DNA of 64,000 nt from Pseudoroseomonas cervicalis (GTDB lineage: Bacteria; Pseudomonadota; Alphaproteobacteria; Acetobacterales; Acetobacteraceae), in assembly GCF_030818485.1 (NCBI RefSeq), contig NZ_JAUTAJ010000004.1, positions 2,397,001-2,461,000 on the forward strand. Reading direction: 5' to 3'. This document shows positions 54,496 through 63,729 of the stretch, one piece after another; position 1 is the first letter of the stretch; the number at the start of each line of letters is the position of its first letter. The position numbers and the translations under genes were made by a program. The notes below the pieces were generated by a model. The model saw nothing but the letters and a program-made list of their open reading frames with translations. It was not told where the DNA came from and made no database searches.

Positions 54496-55332
54496 ATGAG
54501 CAGCCCGCAGCGGCAGGAAGCGGGGCTGGCCGGGCTGCGGCAGGCGCATGGCATTCCCGCCCTGCCCGCCATCGCGCCCGCCCCCGCCAGCACCGCGCCG
54601 ATCACCGTCGCCTCCTACAATGTGCACAAATGCGTCGGCCTCGACCGCCGCTTCGACCCCTCGCGCATCGCCCGCGTCATCGCCGAGATGGCGCCCGACC
54701 TGGTCGCGGTGCAGGAGGCCGATCGCCGCTTCGGCCGCCGCATCGGCCTGCTCGACACCGACGCGCTGGGCGAGATCGGGCTCAGCCTGGTGCCCGTCTC
54801 CCGCCTGCCGGACGGGCATGGCTGGCACGGCAACGCGCTGCTGGTGCGGCAGGGCACGCCGCTTTCGGTGCAGCGCCTGGCCCTGCCGGGGGCGGAGCCG
54901 CGGGGTGCCGTGATCGTCGAGCTGGAGCTGCCCTCGGGCAGGCTGCGGGTCGTCGCCGCGCATTTCGGCCTGCTGCGCCGCTGCCGCGCCCGCCAGGGCG
55001 CCGCCATCCTGGAGGCGATCGCCGCCGGCCCGGCCATGCCGACGCTGATGATGGGCGACCTGAACGAATGGCGGCCGGGCCGGCGCTCCTCGCTGCGCGC
55101 GCTGGAGCCCTTCTTCGGGCCCACCATCGGCTTCGGCCCGGCCAGCTTCCCCTCGCGCATGCCCGTCTTCGCGCTCGACCGCATCCTTGGCTGGCCGCAG
55201 GGCGTTGTCCGGGATGTGCAGGTCCATGACACCCCGCTGGCGCGCATCGCCTCCGACCATCTGCCGCTGAAGGCCCGGCTCAGCCTGGCCCCGGCCCAGG
55301 CGCTCGGCCCCGGCGTGTCGGTCGCGGCATGA
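54496..55332 (+). CDS. Endonuclease/exonuclease/phosphatase (EEP) family protein
   Basis: 278 residues. The EEP motifs are VASYNVHKCVG, AVQEADRRFGRR (metal Glu), MMGDLNEWRPG and ASDHLPLKA. The NVHKC form is typical of the bacterial group that sits beside cardiolipin-synthase-like genes. The start is uncertain: the ATG at 54496 overlaps the end of a tiny 8-codon frame beginning at 54473, and the sequence further upstream looks like repeat-derived noncoding DNA. It overlaps the PLD gene by four bases. Confidence 0.85.
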   Translation: MSSPQRQEAGLAGLRQAHGIPALPAIAPAPASTAPITVASYNVHKCVGLDRRFDPSRIARVIAEMAPDLVAVQEADRRFGRRIGLLDTDALGEIGLSLVPVSRLPDGHGWHGNALLVRQGTPLSVQRLALPGAEPRGAVIVELELPSGRLRVVAAHFGLLRRCRARQGAAILEAIAAGPAMPTLMMGDLNEWRPGRRSSLRALEPFFGPTIGFGPASFPSRMPVFALDRILGWPQGVVRDVQVHDTPLARIASDHLPLKARLSLAPAQALGPGVSVAA

Positions 55333-56843
55333 CCGCGCCGATCGCCCCGGAAGCGCTGCGCGATGCCCCCCCGCTTCCCCCGCCGCCGGAGGTCCCGCTG
55401 ATGGCCCCCGTGCTGGCCGGCGCCGCCCCGCTGCCCTCCACCGCCGATGCCTGGGCCGATTCGCTGCCCGAGGGCGCCGAGACCGGCCTGGCCCTGGTCA
55501 GCGACGGGCTGGAAGGCTTCATGCTGCGCGCCGCGACGGCCCGCGCCGCCGGCCGCACCCTGGACCTGCAATATTACCGCTGGTCGGACGACATCACCGG
55601 CGGGCTGCTGGCGCGCGAGGTGCTGCGCGCCGCCGATCGCGGCGTGCGGGTGCGCATGCTGCTGGATGACAGCTACGCCCTGGGCGCCGAATGGCGCATC
55701 ACCCTGCTGGCGGCGCATCCGCGCATCGAGGTGAAGCTGTTCAACACGGCGCGGCTGCGCTGGCTCGGCCAGTTTGGCCTCGGCGTGGAATTCGCCCTGG
55801 GCGGCTGGCACCTGAACCACCGCATGCACAACAAGAACTGGGTGGCCGATGGCCGCCTGGCGCTGGTCGGCGGCCGCAACATCGCCGATGCCTATTTTGA
55901 CGCCGCCGGCGATTTCAACTTCCGCGACCTCGACATGCTGATCGCCGGTCAGGCGGCGCGCCAGGCGCAGGATGCCTTCGGCGCCTATTGGGCCAGCAGC
56001 CTGGCCCGGCCGGTGGAACAGTTCCGGAAGGTCGCCGGCATCTCGCCCGAGGCGCTGGAGGATTTCCGCGCCGAGCTGGAGGCGATGCCGGATTCCGACA
56101 AGGCGCGGCCCTATCTGCAGGCGCTCGCCGCGCGCCGCTCGGCGCTGCTCGACCCCGGCCGCGCCCTGCTGCCGGCGGAGGGCGAGGTGCGCGTGCTGGC
56201 CGACCCGCCGGCCAAGGCGCAGGGCCGCGGCATTGGCGGCGGCATGGCCCCGGCCGTCGAGGCGCTGCTGCGCGGCGCCGAGCGCGAGGCGGTGCTGATC
56301 TCGCCCTATTTTGTGCCCGGCCGGCACGGGCTGCGGCTGATCGGCCAGCTGCGCCGCCGCGGCGTGGCGGTGACGGTGATCACCAATTCGCTGGCGGCGA
56401 CCGACGTGGTCGCGGTGCACAGCGGCTATGCCCGCTACCGCAAGCACCTGCTGCGCTTCGGCGTGCGGCTCTACGAGCTGAAGCGCAGCGGCGACCATGG
56501 CAGCGGCGTGTTCGGCTCGCGCGGCGCCAGCCTGCACACCAAGGCGATGCTGGTGGATGGGCAGGCGGTGTTCGTGGGTTCCTTCAACCTCGACCCGCGC
56601 TCGGCCAATCTGAACACCGAGATGGGCGCCTTCGCCCGCCACGCGGCGCTCGGCGCGCAGCTGCGGCAGGAGGCGGAGCGGCTGACCGATCCCTGCCGCT
56701 CCTACCGCCTCGGCCTCGGCCGGCTGCGCCGCCTGTCCTGGACCGACGAGACCGGCACGGTGCATGCCGAGCCCGATGCCTCCTGGAGCCGCCGGCTGAT
56801 GGCCCGCGCCATCCGCTATTTCCCGCTGGAGGCGCAGCTCTAG
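55329..56843 (+). CDS. Phospholipase D-like / cardiolipin synthase-like protein
   Basis: 504 residues with two HKD motifs, both intact: HNKNWVAD in the first half (near residue 167) and HTKAMLVD in the second (near residue 404). Each is followed by a GG/GS-N motif (GGRNIAD, GSFNLDPRS). This is the phospholipase D superfamily plan used by cardiolipin synthases and phosphatidyltransferases. No N-terminal transmembrane pair is visible, unlike classical ClsA. Overlap with the EEP gene (ATGA) suggests a joint lipid or phosphodiester function. Confidence 0.88.
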   Translation: MTAPIAPEALRDAPPLPPPPEVPLMAPVLAGAAPLPSTADAWADSLPEGAETGLALVSDGLEGFMLRAATARAAGRTLDLQYYRWSDDITGGLLAREVLRAADRGVRVRMLLDDSYALGAEWRITLLAAHPRIEVKLFNTARLRWLGQFGLGVEFALGGWHLNHRMHNKNWVADGRLALVGGRNIADAYFDAAGDFNFRDLDMLIAGQAARQAQDAFGAYWASSLARPVEQFRKVAGISPEALEDFRAELEAMPDSDKARPYLQALAARRSALLDPGRALLPAEGEVRVLADPPAKAQGRGIGGGMAPAVEALLRGAEREAVLISPYFVPGRHGLRLIGQLRRRGVAVTVITNSLAATDVVAVHSGYARYRKHLLRFGVRLYELKRSGDHGSGVFGSRGASLHTKAMLVDGQAVFVGSFNLDPRSANLNTEMGAFARHAALGAQLRQEAERLTDPCRSYRLGLGRLRRLSWTDETGTVHAEPDASWSRRLMARAIRYFPLEAQL

Positions 56844-56978
56844 CGGCCGGCGGGCCGCGCTTCCGGGCTGCTGGCCGGACGGCTCCCGAGGGGCAGGGGC
56901 GCCCGGCGGCCCCCCTCCACACCCCGCCAAACCGGCAGGCTGCTGCGGCGGGTGCCCGCCCCGGGCCGGGCCCCGGGC

Positions 56979-57821
56979 TCAGCCGAAGCGGCGCGCCAGC
57001 TGTTCCTGCCAGTGCGGCAGCGCCCGGCCGGCCAGCGGCGTGCCGGCGCGCAGCTGCCGCGCCGCCCAGGTCGGGTCCAGCGTGGCGCAGCCCTGGGCGC
57101 GCAGCCGGATGGTCAGCGCGTGCTCGTTCAGGATCGCCATGGTCTTGGCGCGGAAGCGCGGCAGCGTCTCGGCCGTCAGGTCGAAGCGCGAATGCCAGGC
57201 GGTGCCCTGGCCGGTGCCGGCGCCGGTCAGCCAGCCCAGGATGTTCTGCTGGTACTCCCTGTCCAGCGGCGCGTCGTCGCGGAACGGGTTCGCCGGGTCG
57301 TCGGTGAAGAAGGGCGCCGGGTCGCGCAGCGACACCAGCGAGCCCAGCAGCATCAGCTCCGCGGGCGGCAGGAACAGGTAGGAGGTGCGGATCCAGCTCT
57401 GCGAGCGCCGCCCCATCAGCGTCACCGGCGCGCCATACTGGTCGATATGGCCGAGCGCCAGCGACCGCCCGCGCAGCGCCGTCAGCAGCGCCGTGTCGCA
57501 GAGCGGGATGTAGTCATTGTACAGCTCGCGATAGGCCGAGGTGACCAGCTGCACCAGGTCGAAGCGCCGCAGCCCGGCGCCGTAATGGGCGAGGCCGCTG
57601 TCCCAGGCGGAGAATTCCCAATGGGTGTTGGCGCCGCCGATCAGCGTCACCCCCGGCTGCAACGCCTCGCGATGCGTCTCCGGCAGGGCGTTGTCGATCA
57701 CCAGCACCTCGCGCTCGGTGCCGGCCAGGCTGCGGGCCTGCTGCTCCAGCAGGGCCTCCAGCGAATCGGTGTATTTCTCCACGCCATGGCGGATGAAGAG
57801 CGTGGCGATACGAAGCGTCAT
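56979..57821 (-). CDS. Putative glycosyltransferase-like protein of the glycan operon
   Basis: 280 residues, not firmly assigned. The N-terminus RIATLFIRHGVEKYTDSLEA followed by REVLVIDNALPE resembles the first strands of GT-A glycosyltransferases (a family 2 or rhamnan-type start with a VxDN segment). The DTALLTALRGR and GHIDQYGAPVTLMGR segments are unlike common families. It lies 11 bases after a family 4 glycosyltransferase on the same strand, so a role in glycan assembly is likely by context. No membrane segments are seen. Confidence 0.6.
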   Translation of the reverse strand: MTLRIATLFIRHGVEKYTDSLEALLEQQARSLAGTEREVLVIDNALPETHREALQPGVTLIGGANTHWEFSAWDSGLAHYGAGLRRFDLVQLVTSAYRELYNDYIPLCDTALLTALRGRSLALGHIDQYGAPVTLMGRRSQSWIRTSYLFLPPAELMLLGSLVSLRDPAPFFTDDPANPFRDDAPLDREYQQNILGWLTGAGTGQGTAWHSRFDLTAETLPRFRAKTMAILNEHALTIRLRAQGCATLDPTWAARQLRAGTPLAGRALPHWQEQLARRFG

Positions 57822-57832
57822 CGGTGCTGTCC

Positions 57833-59701
57833 TCAGCCGGCCAGGGGGGTGAGGACGAGGTCCCGCTCATACCAGGCCTGGCGCGCGCCGGGCAGCAGGC
57901 TGGCCTCGATCTGCCGGACGATGCGGTCGGCGCATTCCGCCCAGTCGGGCGGCGGCGGCGAACCCTCCGGGCGGCGCGGCAGGCCCTTCGGCGGCTCGCC
58001 ATGCAGGGCGCGGCCCACCGCCTCGATCAGCGTGGTGTCGCAGCCATAGCAGACCAGGCTGCCGGGCAGGTCGGCCAGGCCGATGATCTCCTCCCAGAGC
58101 GGCGAGTGGCGGGTGATGACGGTGCGGCCGCGCGCCAGCCCCTGCACCACCGGCAGGCCGAAGCCCTCGTAGAAGGAGGGGAAGATGACGGCCTCCGCAT
58201 GCGCCTCGAGCGCGACGATCTCGGCGGCGTCGAGGAAGCCGCTCGGCATGGCGGTGACGCGCGGATTGCGCGTGGCGCTGGCGCCGATGGTGACGATGCG
58301 GGTGTAGGGGAAGGCATCCGCCAGCCGCGCCACCGTCGCCGCCGTGTCCTTGTGGTCGTAATCATTGCCGACCACCAGCAGATAGGGCTCGGCGAAGCGG
58401 GAGGGGCCGGGCTCGGCCAGGTTCAGCTCGGCCGGGGCCATGCTGTGATGCGTCACCACCAGGGGCATGTCGGCCGCCACGCGGAAGCGGAAGCGGAAGC
58501 GATCGCGGGTGAAGGCCGAGTTGAAGAACAGCATGTCGGACAGCGCAGCGGTCCAGCGCCAGACCTGGTCCAGCCCGTCGCCCGCGGCATAGACGACATC
58601 CCAGGCGATGCTGTCGAGGATGTTGAAGCCGAGCAGGAAGGCGCTCTGGTGCAGCTCGCGCAGGCGCTGCGGGTCCCAGGGCTGGTTCAGCAGCACGGCG
58701 GCGAGATAGGCGCCGGCGGGGCGGTCGTAATGCAGCTGCAGGCCGGAGAGCCGCCGCTCCAGCCCGTGGAAGCCCGCGGCCTCGCGCATCGCCACCACAT
58801 GGAACTCGATGCCGGCGCGCGGCAGCCGGGCGAAGCCGTCGAGGAAGCCCAGGATCGCCTGGGCGGTGCCATTGTGGATCGGCGCCAGGCCGCGCGCGTC
58901 GAGCAGGATGCGCTGCTGCCCGGCGGGGGTGAAGGCGCCGGCCAGCAGCTCCTCCAGCCGCCGCTCGGGAAGCTGCGCCAGCCAGGCGCGGCCGCGGCGG
59001 ATATCCGGCCCCCAGGCGGCGGCGGGGCCGGCCAGGCTGTCGGGCGCCGGGTAGATGGCCGCCGCCGGCAGCGGGCATTCGACGGCGACGCGGTTGCTCA
59101 CCAGGTTGCGGAAGCCCTTGCGGCGCAGCCCGGCCAGCAGCGCCAGCAGCGCGCCGCGCAGCGGCGCGTCCGGCGGCGCGCCGGCGGCCAGCACGGCGTG
59201 GCGCGGCAGCACCAGCAGCGGCGCCGGCAGCTCGGCCGTCAGCAGCGTCTCGGGCAGCAGCGGCAGGGCGGCGCGCGGCAGCATCGGGCCGGCGCCGCCG
59301 GCCGCGGGCAGGCCCAGCACCCGGTCATCCTGCGGCGCCTGGAAGCGCGGCTGCAGGCTGCCGATCATCGGGTCCAGCCCGGCCAGCGGCAGCAGCGCCG
59401 CCACCGCCTCATTGCCCGGCAGCCAGGCGCCCTGCAGCAGCACCAGCGCCCGGCCGGCGCCGCCGGCGGCCAGCAGCGCGGTGCCGAGCGCGGTGCCGGC
59501 GCTGCCGGACAGCGCCACCAGCCCCGGCCGCGCCGCCGCCGCCACGCCGCGCGGCGGCAGCAGGAACAGGCGCGCCCCCGGCCGCAGCAGCCCGGCGCGG
59601 TCGCGCAGCAGGTCGAGATGCGCCTCCAGCGCATCGGGCTTCAGCACCTCCTCCGACAGGTCCAGGAACAGGTCGAAGGCATCAGGCAGCAGCATCGTCA
59701 T
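57833..59701 (-). CDS. Large family 4 glycosyltransferase with extra N-terminal domain
   Basis: 622 residues. The C-terminal about 360 residues are GT4: ILLDARGLAPIHNGTAQAIL opens the acceptor domain. YLLVVGNDYDHKD, PRVTAMPSGFLD and FPSFYEGFGLPVVQGLARG form the donor domain. The first about 255 residues are Leu/Ala-rich, contain no second GT motif I recognise, and may be a distinct domain. It starts 10 bases after the fusion gene and ends 11 bases before the next gene, in a compact three-gene operon. Donor and acceptor are unknown. Confidence 0.82.
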   Translation of the reverse strand: MTMLLPDAFDLFLDLSEEVLKPDALEAHLDLLRDRAGLLRPGARLFLLPPRGVAAAARPGLVALSGSAGTALGTALLAAGGAGRALVLLQGAWLPGNEAVAALLPLAGLDPMIGSLQPRFQAPQDDRVLGLPAAGGAGPMLPRAALPLLPETLLTAELPAPLLVLPRHAVLAAGAPPDAPLRGALLALLAGLRRKGFRNLVSNRVAVECPLPAAAIYPAPDSLAGPAAAWGPDIRRGRAWLAQLPERRLEELLAGAFTPAGQQRILLDARGLAPIHNGTAQAILGFLDGFARLPRAGIEFHVVAMREAAGFHGLERRLSGLQLHYDRPAGAYLAAVLLNQPWDPQRLRELHQSAFLLGFNILDSIAWDVVYAAGDGLDQVWRWTAALSDMLFFNSAFTRDRFRFRFRVAADMPLVVTHHSMAPAELNLAEPGPSRFAEPYLLVVGNDYDHKDTAATVARLADAFPYTRIVTIGASATRNPRVTAMPSGFLDAAEIVALEAHAEAVIFPSFYEGFGLPVVQGLARGRTVITRHSPLWEEIIGLADLPGSLVCYGCDTTLIEAVGRALHGEPPKGLPRRPEGSPPPPDWAECADRIVRQIEASLLPGARQAWYERDLVLTPLAG

Positions 59702-59711
59702 GTCCGTGGTC

Positions 59712-62372
59712 TTATCCGGCCGGGGCGGCGGCGGGCGCCGGCCGGACGGGGGAGGCTTCGAGGGCCTGGCGCAGCGGGCCATAGGCGGCGTCGGCGGAGA
59801 GCAGTTCGGCGATGCGGGCGCGGTCGCGGCGCAGCGCCGCATCCGGCGCCGCCTCGCCCAGCAGGCGGATCGCCGCCTCGCCGAAGGCGTACCAATCCTT
59901 CGCCAGGGTGCAGTAGCCGCGCAGCTCCGGGCTGATGCCGTCGACGCCGCTCGGCCAGAGCACGATGGGCTTGAGATGCGCCAGCGCCTCCAGCGTCTTG
60001 ATCTTCAGGCCCGTGCCGGCGACGGCGGGGTTGATGACCAGCCGCGCCGCGGCATAGGCGGCCGCCAGGTCGTCGACGCGGCCGAGGCGGCGCACCCCCT
60101 CGACCTCGCCGGGCAGCGCATCGCCCACCGAGCCCACCACGTCGAGCCGCGCCCCGGGCATGGCGGCGCGGATGCGCGGCCAGGCGAAGCGCAGGAAATC
60201 CTGCAGCCCCTTGACGTTCATGGCGTTGCCGGAGGCGACCAGCAGCAGCACCGGCGCCTCGACCACCGGCGGCTCGGCCGGCATCGGCATGTCGACGCCG
60301 ATGGTCAGCACCTCGACGCCCGGGGCGATGCGGCGCAGCGTCTCGCTCTCCTCCGGCTGGATGCCGAGCACGATGTCGGCGCGGCGCAGCAGCGCCCCCT
60401 CCTCCGCCCCGTTCATCGCCAGGTCGTCGCGGATGCCGAAGGCCGAGACCTTCTCCGCCTTGGTCGAGAACACGTCATGCGTGTCGACGATCTTCAGCAC
60501 GCCGTCGCGCAGCAGCGGCAGGCCGCGCGTCATGAAGATGTAGTTGGCCAGCACGGCGCGCGGCTGCAGCGCGGCCTCCAGCGCCAGCAGCGTCTCGACC
60601 AGCGGGTCGGGGCTGAACACCCGCACCAGGCCGAGCAGCCGCGCCGCCTCGCCGGGCGATTCCTCGTCCAGACGCGCCGCGAAATCGGCGCTGCTGCGCC
60701 CCTCCAGCGCCTGCAGCGCCTGCTCCGCCCGCGGGTCGGAAAGCTGGTGGCGCAGCCGCCCGTCGCGGCCGACCAGCACCAGATCGGCATAGTCGGAGGC
60801 GAGCCGCCCCAGCGCCTCCTCCGACGGCTCCTCGCCCGGCAGCGGGCAGTAGAGCAGCACGACGCGCCAGCCTTCCTCGCGCAGCCAGCTCAGCATGCGG
60901 TGGATGCGGTACTCATTGCCGGCGCGCGGCGGATAGGGCGCCACATGGCTGAGGCAGAGCAGCGTGCCGCGCGGCGCGGCGGGCGCCGCCGGGCGGGGGC
61001 CGGCGGCCAGCGGCTCGGGCCGCAGCTTCACCGGCACGGTGGGGCCGGCCTGGGGCAGCGGGGCGGGCGGCGCCTCGGCGGCCGGGGCGGCGCCGGCGGG
61101 GGCGGCCAGCGGCCGGCCGGTGCGGCGGATCTGCCAGTATTCGCGCAGCCGGCGCGGCGCCTGCAGGGTGACGATCCACCAGGCCAGCCGGGCGCTGCGG
61201 CGCAGCATCCGGCGCAGCACCGGATGCCGGCTGAGGCTGTTGCGCAGCTGCGCGGTGGCGCGCCAGCTGGTCGAGTGCAGCACGGTGTCGAGCTGCGCCT
61301 GCGCCGCCTCGCGCCGCGCCGCGGCTTCGGCCAGGGCCTGCTCGGTCTCGGCCAGGCGGTGCTGCAGCAGCGCGGCCTGGGAGCGCTCGGCGGCCAGCAT
61401 GGTCTCCAGCGCCTCGGCCGATTGCTGCTCGGCCTGCTGGGAGACCTGCTGCTGCGCCTGCAGCGCCGCCTGGCTGCGATGCGCGGCTTCCTCCGCCGCC
61501 GCCAGCCGCGCGGCCAGCGCCGTGCGCTCGGCCTCGGCCTGCTGGAAGGCGGTCTCGGCGGCCGCCTTCGCCTGCTGCGCCGCCTGCCGGCCCTGCTCAG
61601 ACTCCTGCAGCGTCTGGCGCGAGGCGTTGAGCAGGATGTCGCGCATCAGCGGCTCGCCCAGCCGGGCGAAGCGGTTGCGGATCAGGCCGAGGCCTTCCGG
61701 CGTGCGCGCCGTCTCGAAGAGCGGGCGCAGCGCCTCGGGCATGTCCGGGCCGATGGCGGCGACGCCCAGGCCATGGCCGTGCAGGAATTCGAAGGCCGGG
61801 TATTCGGCCGACAGCTCGGCCCAGAAGCGCCAGACGCCGAAATCGCGCTCGCGCACATTGGTGTCGTGGAACAGCACGATGGCGCGGCGCGACAGCAGCG
61901 GCTTCCAGGTGTCGAAATCGTGCTTCACCGCCTCGTAGCTGTGCATGCCGTCGATATGCAGCAGGTCGACCGAGCCGGGGGCGAAATGCGTCGCCGCCTC
62001 GTCGAAGGTGGCGCGCACCAGGCGGGAGAAATCGGCGTAGCGCGCGTCATGCCAGCGCGAGAGATCCTCGAAGATCTCCTCGCTGTAGAAGCCGGCATGC
62101 GGGTCGCCGGCCCAGGTGTCGACGCCGTAGCAGCGGGTGGGCAGGCCGAGATGGCGCACCGCCTGGCAGAAGGCGGCGTAGGAATTGCCCGAATGCACGC
62201 CGAGCTCGACCAGCCGCTCCGGCCGCAGCCGCTGCACCAGCCAGAAGGCGAAGGGGATATGGGCGACCCAGGAATTCGGCCAGACCAGGCGTTCCGGGTG
62301 CCACAGGCTGGGCTCCAGCCCCGGGGCGGTCATCCATTCCAGCCCGGAACTCTGCCGGCTCGCCTCGTCCAT
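59712..62372 (-). CDS. Methyltransferase / coiled-coil / glycosyltransferase fusion protein
   Basis: 886 residues with three parts. Residues about 1-230: a class I SAM-dependent methyltransferase of the Methyltransf_24 type (LVELGVHSGNSYAAF, VDLLHIDGMHSYEAVKHD, VLFHDTNVRERDFG). Residues about 240-350: a Gln/Ala/Glu-rich coiled coil. A Pro/Ala linker follows. Residues about 465-880: a GT4-like glycosyltransferase (LSHVAPYPPRAGNEYRIHRM, VDTHDVFSTKAEK, AGTGLKIKTLEALAHLKPIV). It is first in the glycan operon. The ATG at 62372 has AGGGAA at good spacing; an ATG at 62393 is possible. It probably modifies or extends a surface polysaccharide. Confidence 0.88.
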   Translation of the reverse strand: MDEASRQSSGLEWMTAPGLEPSLWHPERLVWPNSWVAHIPFAFWLVQRLRPERLVELGVHSGNSYAAFCQAVRHLGLPTRCYGVDTWAGDPHAGFYSEEIFEDLSRWHDARYADFSRLVRATFDEAATHFAPGSVDLLHIDGMHSYEAVKHDFDTWKPLLSRRAIVLFHDTNVRERDFGVWRFWAELSAEYPAFEFLHGHGLGVAAIGPDMPEALRPLFETARTPEGLGLIRNRFARLGEPLMRDILLNASRQTLQESEQGRQAAQQAKAAAETAFQQAEAERTALAARLAAAEEAAHRSQAALQAQQQVSQQAEQQSAEALETMLAAERSQAALLQHRLAETEQALAEAAARREAAQAQLDTVLHSTSWRATAQLRNSLSRHPVLRRMLRRSARLAWWIVTLQAPRRLREYWQIRRTGRPLAAPAGAAPAAEAPPAPLPQAGPTVPVKLRPEPLAAGPRPAAPAAPRGTLLCLSHVAPYPPRAGNEYRIHRMLSWLREEGWRVVLLYCPLPGEEPSEEALGRLASDYADLVLVGRDGRLRHQLSDPRAEQALQALEGRSSADFAARLDEESPGEAARLLGLVRVFSPDPLVETLLALEAALQPRAVLANYIFMTRGLPLLRDGVLKIVDTHDVFSTKAEKVSAFGIRDDLAMNGAEEGALLRRADIVLGIQPEESETLRRIAPGVEVLTIGVDMPMPAEPPVVEAPVLLLVASGNAMNVKGLQDFLRFAWPRIRAAMPGARLDVVGSVGDALPGEVEGVRRLGRVDDLAAAYAAARLVINPAVAGTGLKIKTLEALAHLKPIVLWPSGVDGISPELRGYCTLAKDWYAFGEAAIRLLGEAAPDAALRRDRARIAELLSADAAYGPLRQALEASPVRPAPAAAPAG

Positions 62373-62798
62373 GGTCTCGTTTCCCTGATTCATCTCAATG
62401 GCCTGGAAGGGAAGCGCTCTGGGAGACCATTCTCCGAAACGCCCCCGCGGCGCGGGACATAACAGAAGCCCAGGGCCAAGTCATTTCTGACCCGGCACGA
62501 AACCCCGCTGCGGTGGAGAACAACGAAATCGCCGGCACGAAGGGCGGCGGAGGGCCTTATACACGCGCGAAAGCAGGCCAGGCTCTGGTCTAATTTTTTT
62601 AATCCCCGCTTAGGAATTCGCGCGCGACAGACACCGGTACACTCCGTTGCCTATATCTGCCCCGGAGAGCTTGGCAAGCCGCTTTGTGCGGCCCGATCAC
62701 GCAACCGGCATCCCGGCCGGGCGCCGACCCTCCCCCCCTTGGCCTGCCACGCGCGAAGGCCGAGCATGCCGGCGCCACAGGGACAGGGAGCCGGGCCG
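62373..62798. other. Intergenic region between the glycan operon and the creatininase-like gene
   Basis: 426 bases with divergent genes on both sides, so promoters for both should lie here. The segment around 62590-62606 (TAATTTTTTTAAT) is locally A/T-rich and a TATAAG lies on the minus strand near 62556, but I cannot pair it with a convincing -35 box. No member of repeat families A-D and no RNA gene are visible. Confidence 0.5.
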
Positions 62799-63629
62799 AT
62801 GCCACAGAATGCCGACCATCGCTGGGAGAGGCTGACCGCGCCGGAGCTGCGCGCGCTGGCCGCGCGCAACGCGCTGGTGCTGCTGCCGGTCGCCTCGCTG
62901 GAGCAGCACGGGCCGCATCTGCCGGTCTGGACCGACAGCCTGATCGGCCATTCCGCCTGCCTGCGCGCCGCCGCCCTGGCCAGCGATGTGCCGTCGGTGG
63001 TGCTGCCGCCGATGTGGCTCGGCCTGTCCGAGCATCATCTGCCCTTCGGCGGCACCATCAGCCTCGACTACGACACGATGCACCGGGTGCTGCGCGGCGT
63101 CTGCCGCTCGCTGAAGGCGCAGGGCTTCGGCCGGCTGTTCCTGGTGAACAGCCATGGCGGCAATATCGACCCGCTGGCGGTGGCGGCGCGCGAGCTCTGC
63201 GCCGAATTCGCCATGCCGGTGGTGGCCGGCACCGTGTTCCGCCTGGACATGCCGGGCATCGCCGCGCTGCTCGACACCCAGCCGGGCGTGCAGCATGCCT
63301 GCGAGGCGGAGACCAGCCTGGTGATGCATCTGGCGCCCGAGCTGGTGCGGCGGGAGCAGATCGCCCATTCGCTCTCCGACCCCGCTTTGCCCACGCCGGA
63401 GGGGCTGCACCGCTTCTGGTCCTTCGCCGAGCGGGCGCCGGCCACCGGGGTGATCGGCGACCCGCGCGCCGCCACGGTGGAGAAGGGCGAGAAGCTGCTG
63501 GAGGTGATGGCCGCCTCGCTGGTGGCGGCGATGCGCGACCCGGTGGCCTGGCGCCGGCCGCATGCCGTCTGGCAGGGCGGCGCGGCGGAGCCCTGGGGCA
63601 ACACCCCGCCGCCGCCGGCGCAGGGCTGA
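62799..63629 (+). CDS. Creatininase family protein
   Basis: 276 residues. VLLPVASLEQHGPHLPVWTD carries the conserved Glu, His and Asp metal ligands, and LFLVNSHGGNIDPL is the second family motif. Members are zinc or manganese amidohydrolases acting on cyclic amides such as creatinine and formamidopyrimidine-type compounds; others cleave peptides. The ATG at 62799 has a GGGAG site. It is divergent from the glycan operon and no creatine-pathway gene is nearby, so the substrate is probably not creatinine. Confidence 0.88.
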   Translation: MPQNADHRWERLTAPELRALAARNALVLLPVASLEQHGPHLPVWTDSLIGHSACLRAAALASDVPSVVLPPMWLGLSEHHLPFGGTISLDYDTMHRVLRGVCRSLKAQGFGRLFLVNSHGGNIDPLAVAARELCAEFAMPVVAGTVFRLDMPGIAALLDTQPGVQHACEAETSLVMHLAPELVRREQIAHSLSDPALPTPEGLHRFWSFAERAPATGVIGDPRAATVEKGEKLLEVMAASLVAAMRDPVAWRRPHAVWQGGAAEPWGNTPPPPAQG

Positions 63630-63729
63630 AAGCGCGCCACCGCCACGCCGATAAGTTGAAAAATTCCTGGAGGGTCCGCGCCTAACCAGTTATAAACTTT
63701 TCGTGATGCCACTTCCGGGGTCGAAGGAC

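Noticed and set aside
54473..54499. Tiny ORF of eight codons overlapping the EEP start
   Set aside because: Too short to support from sequence alone; its overlap with the downstream ATG may be chance.
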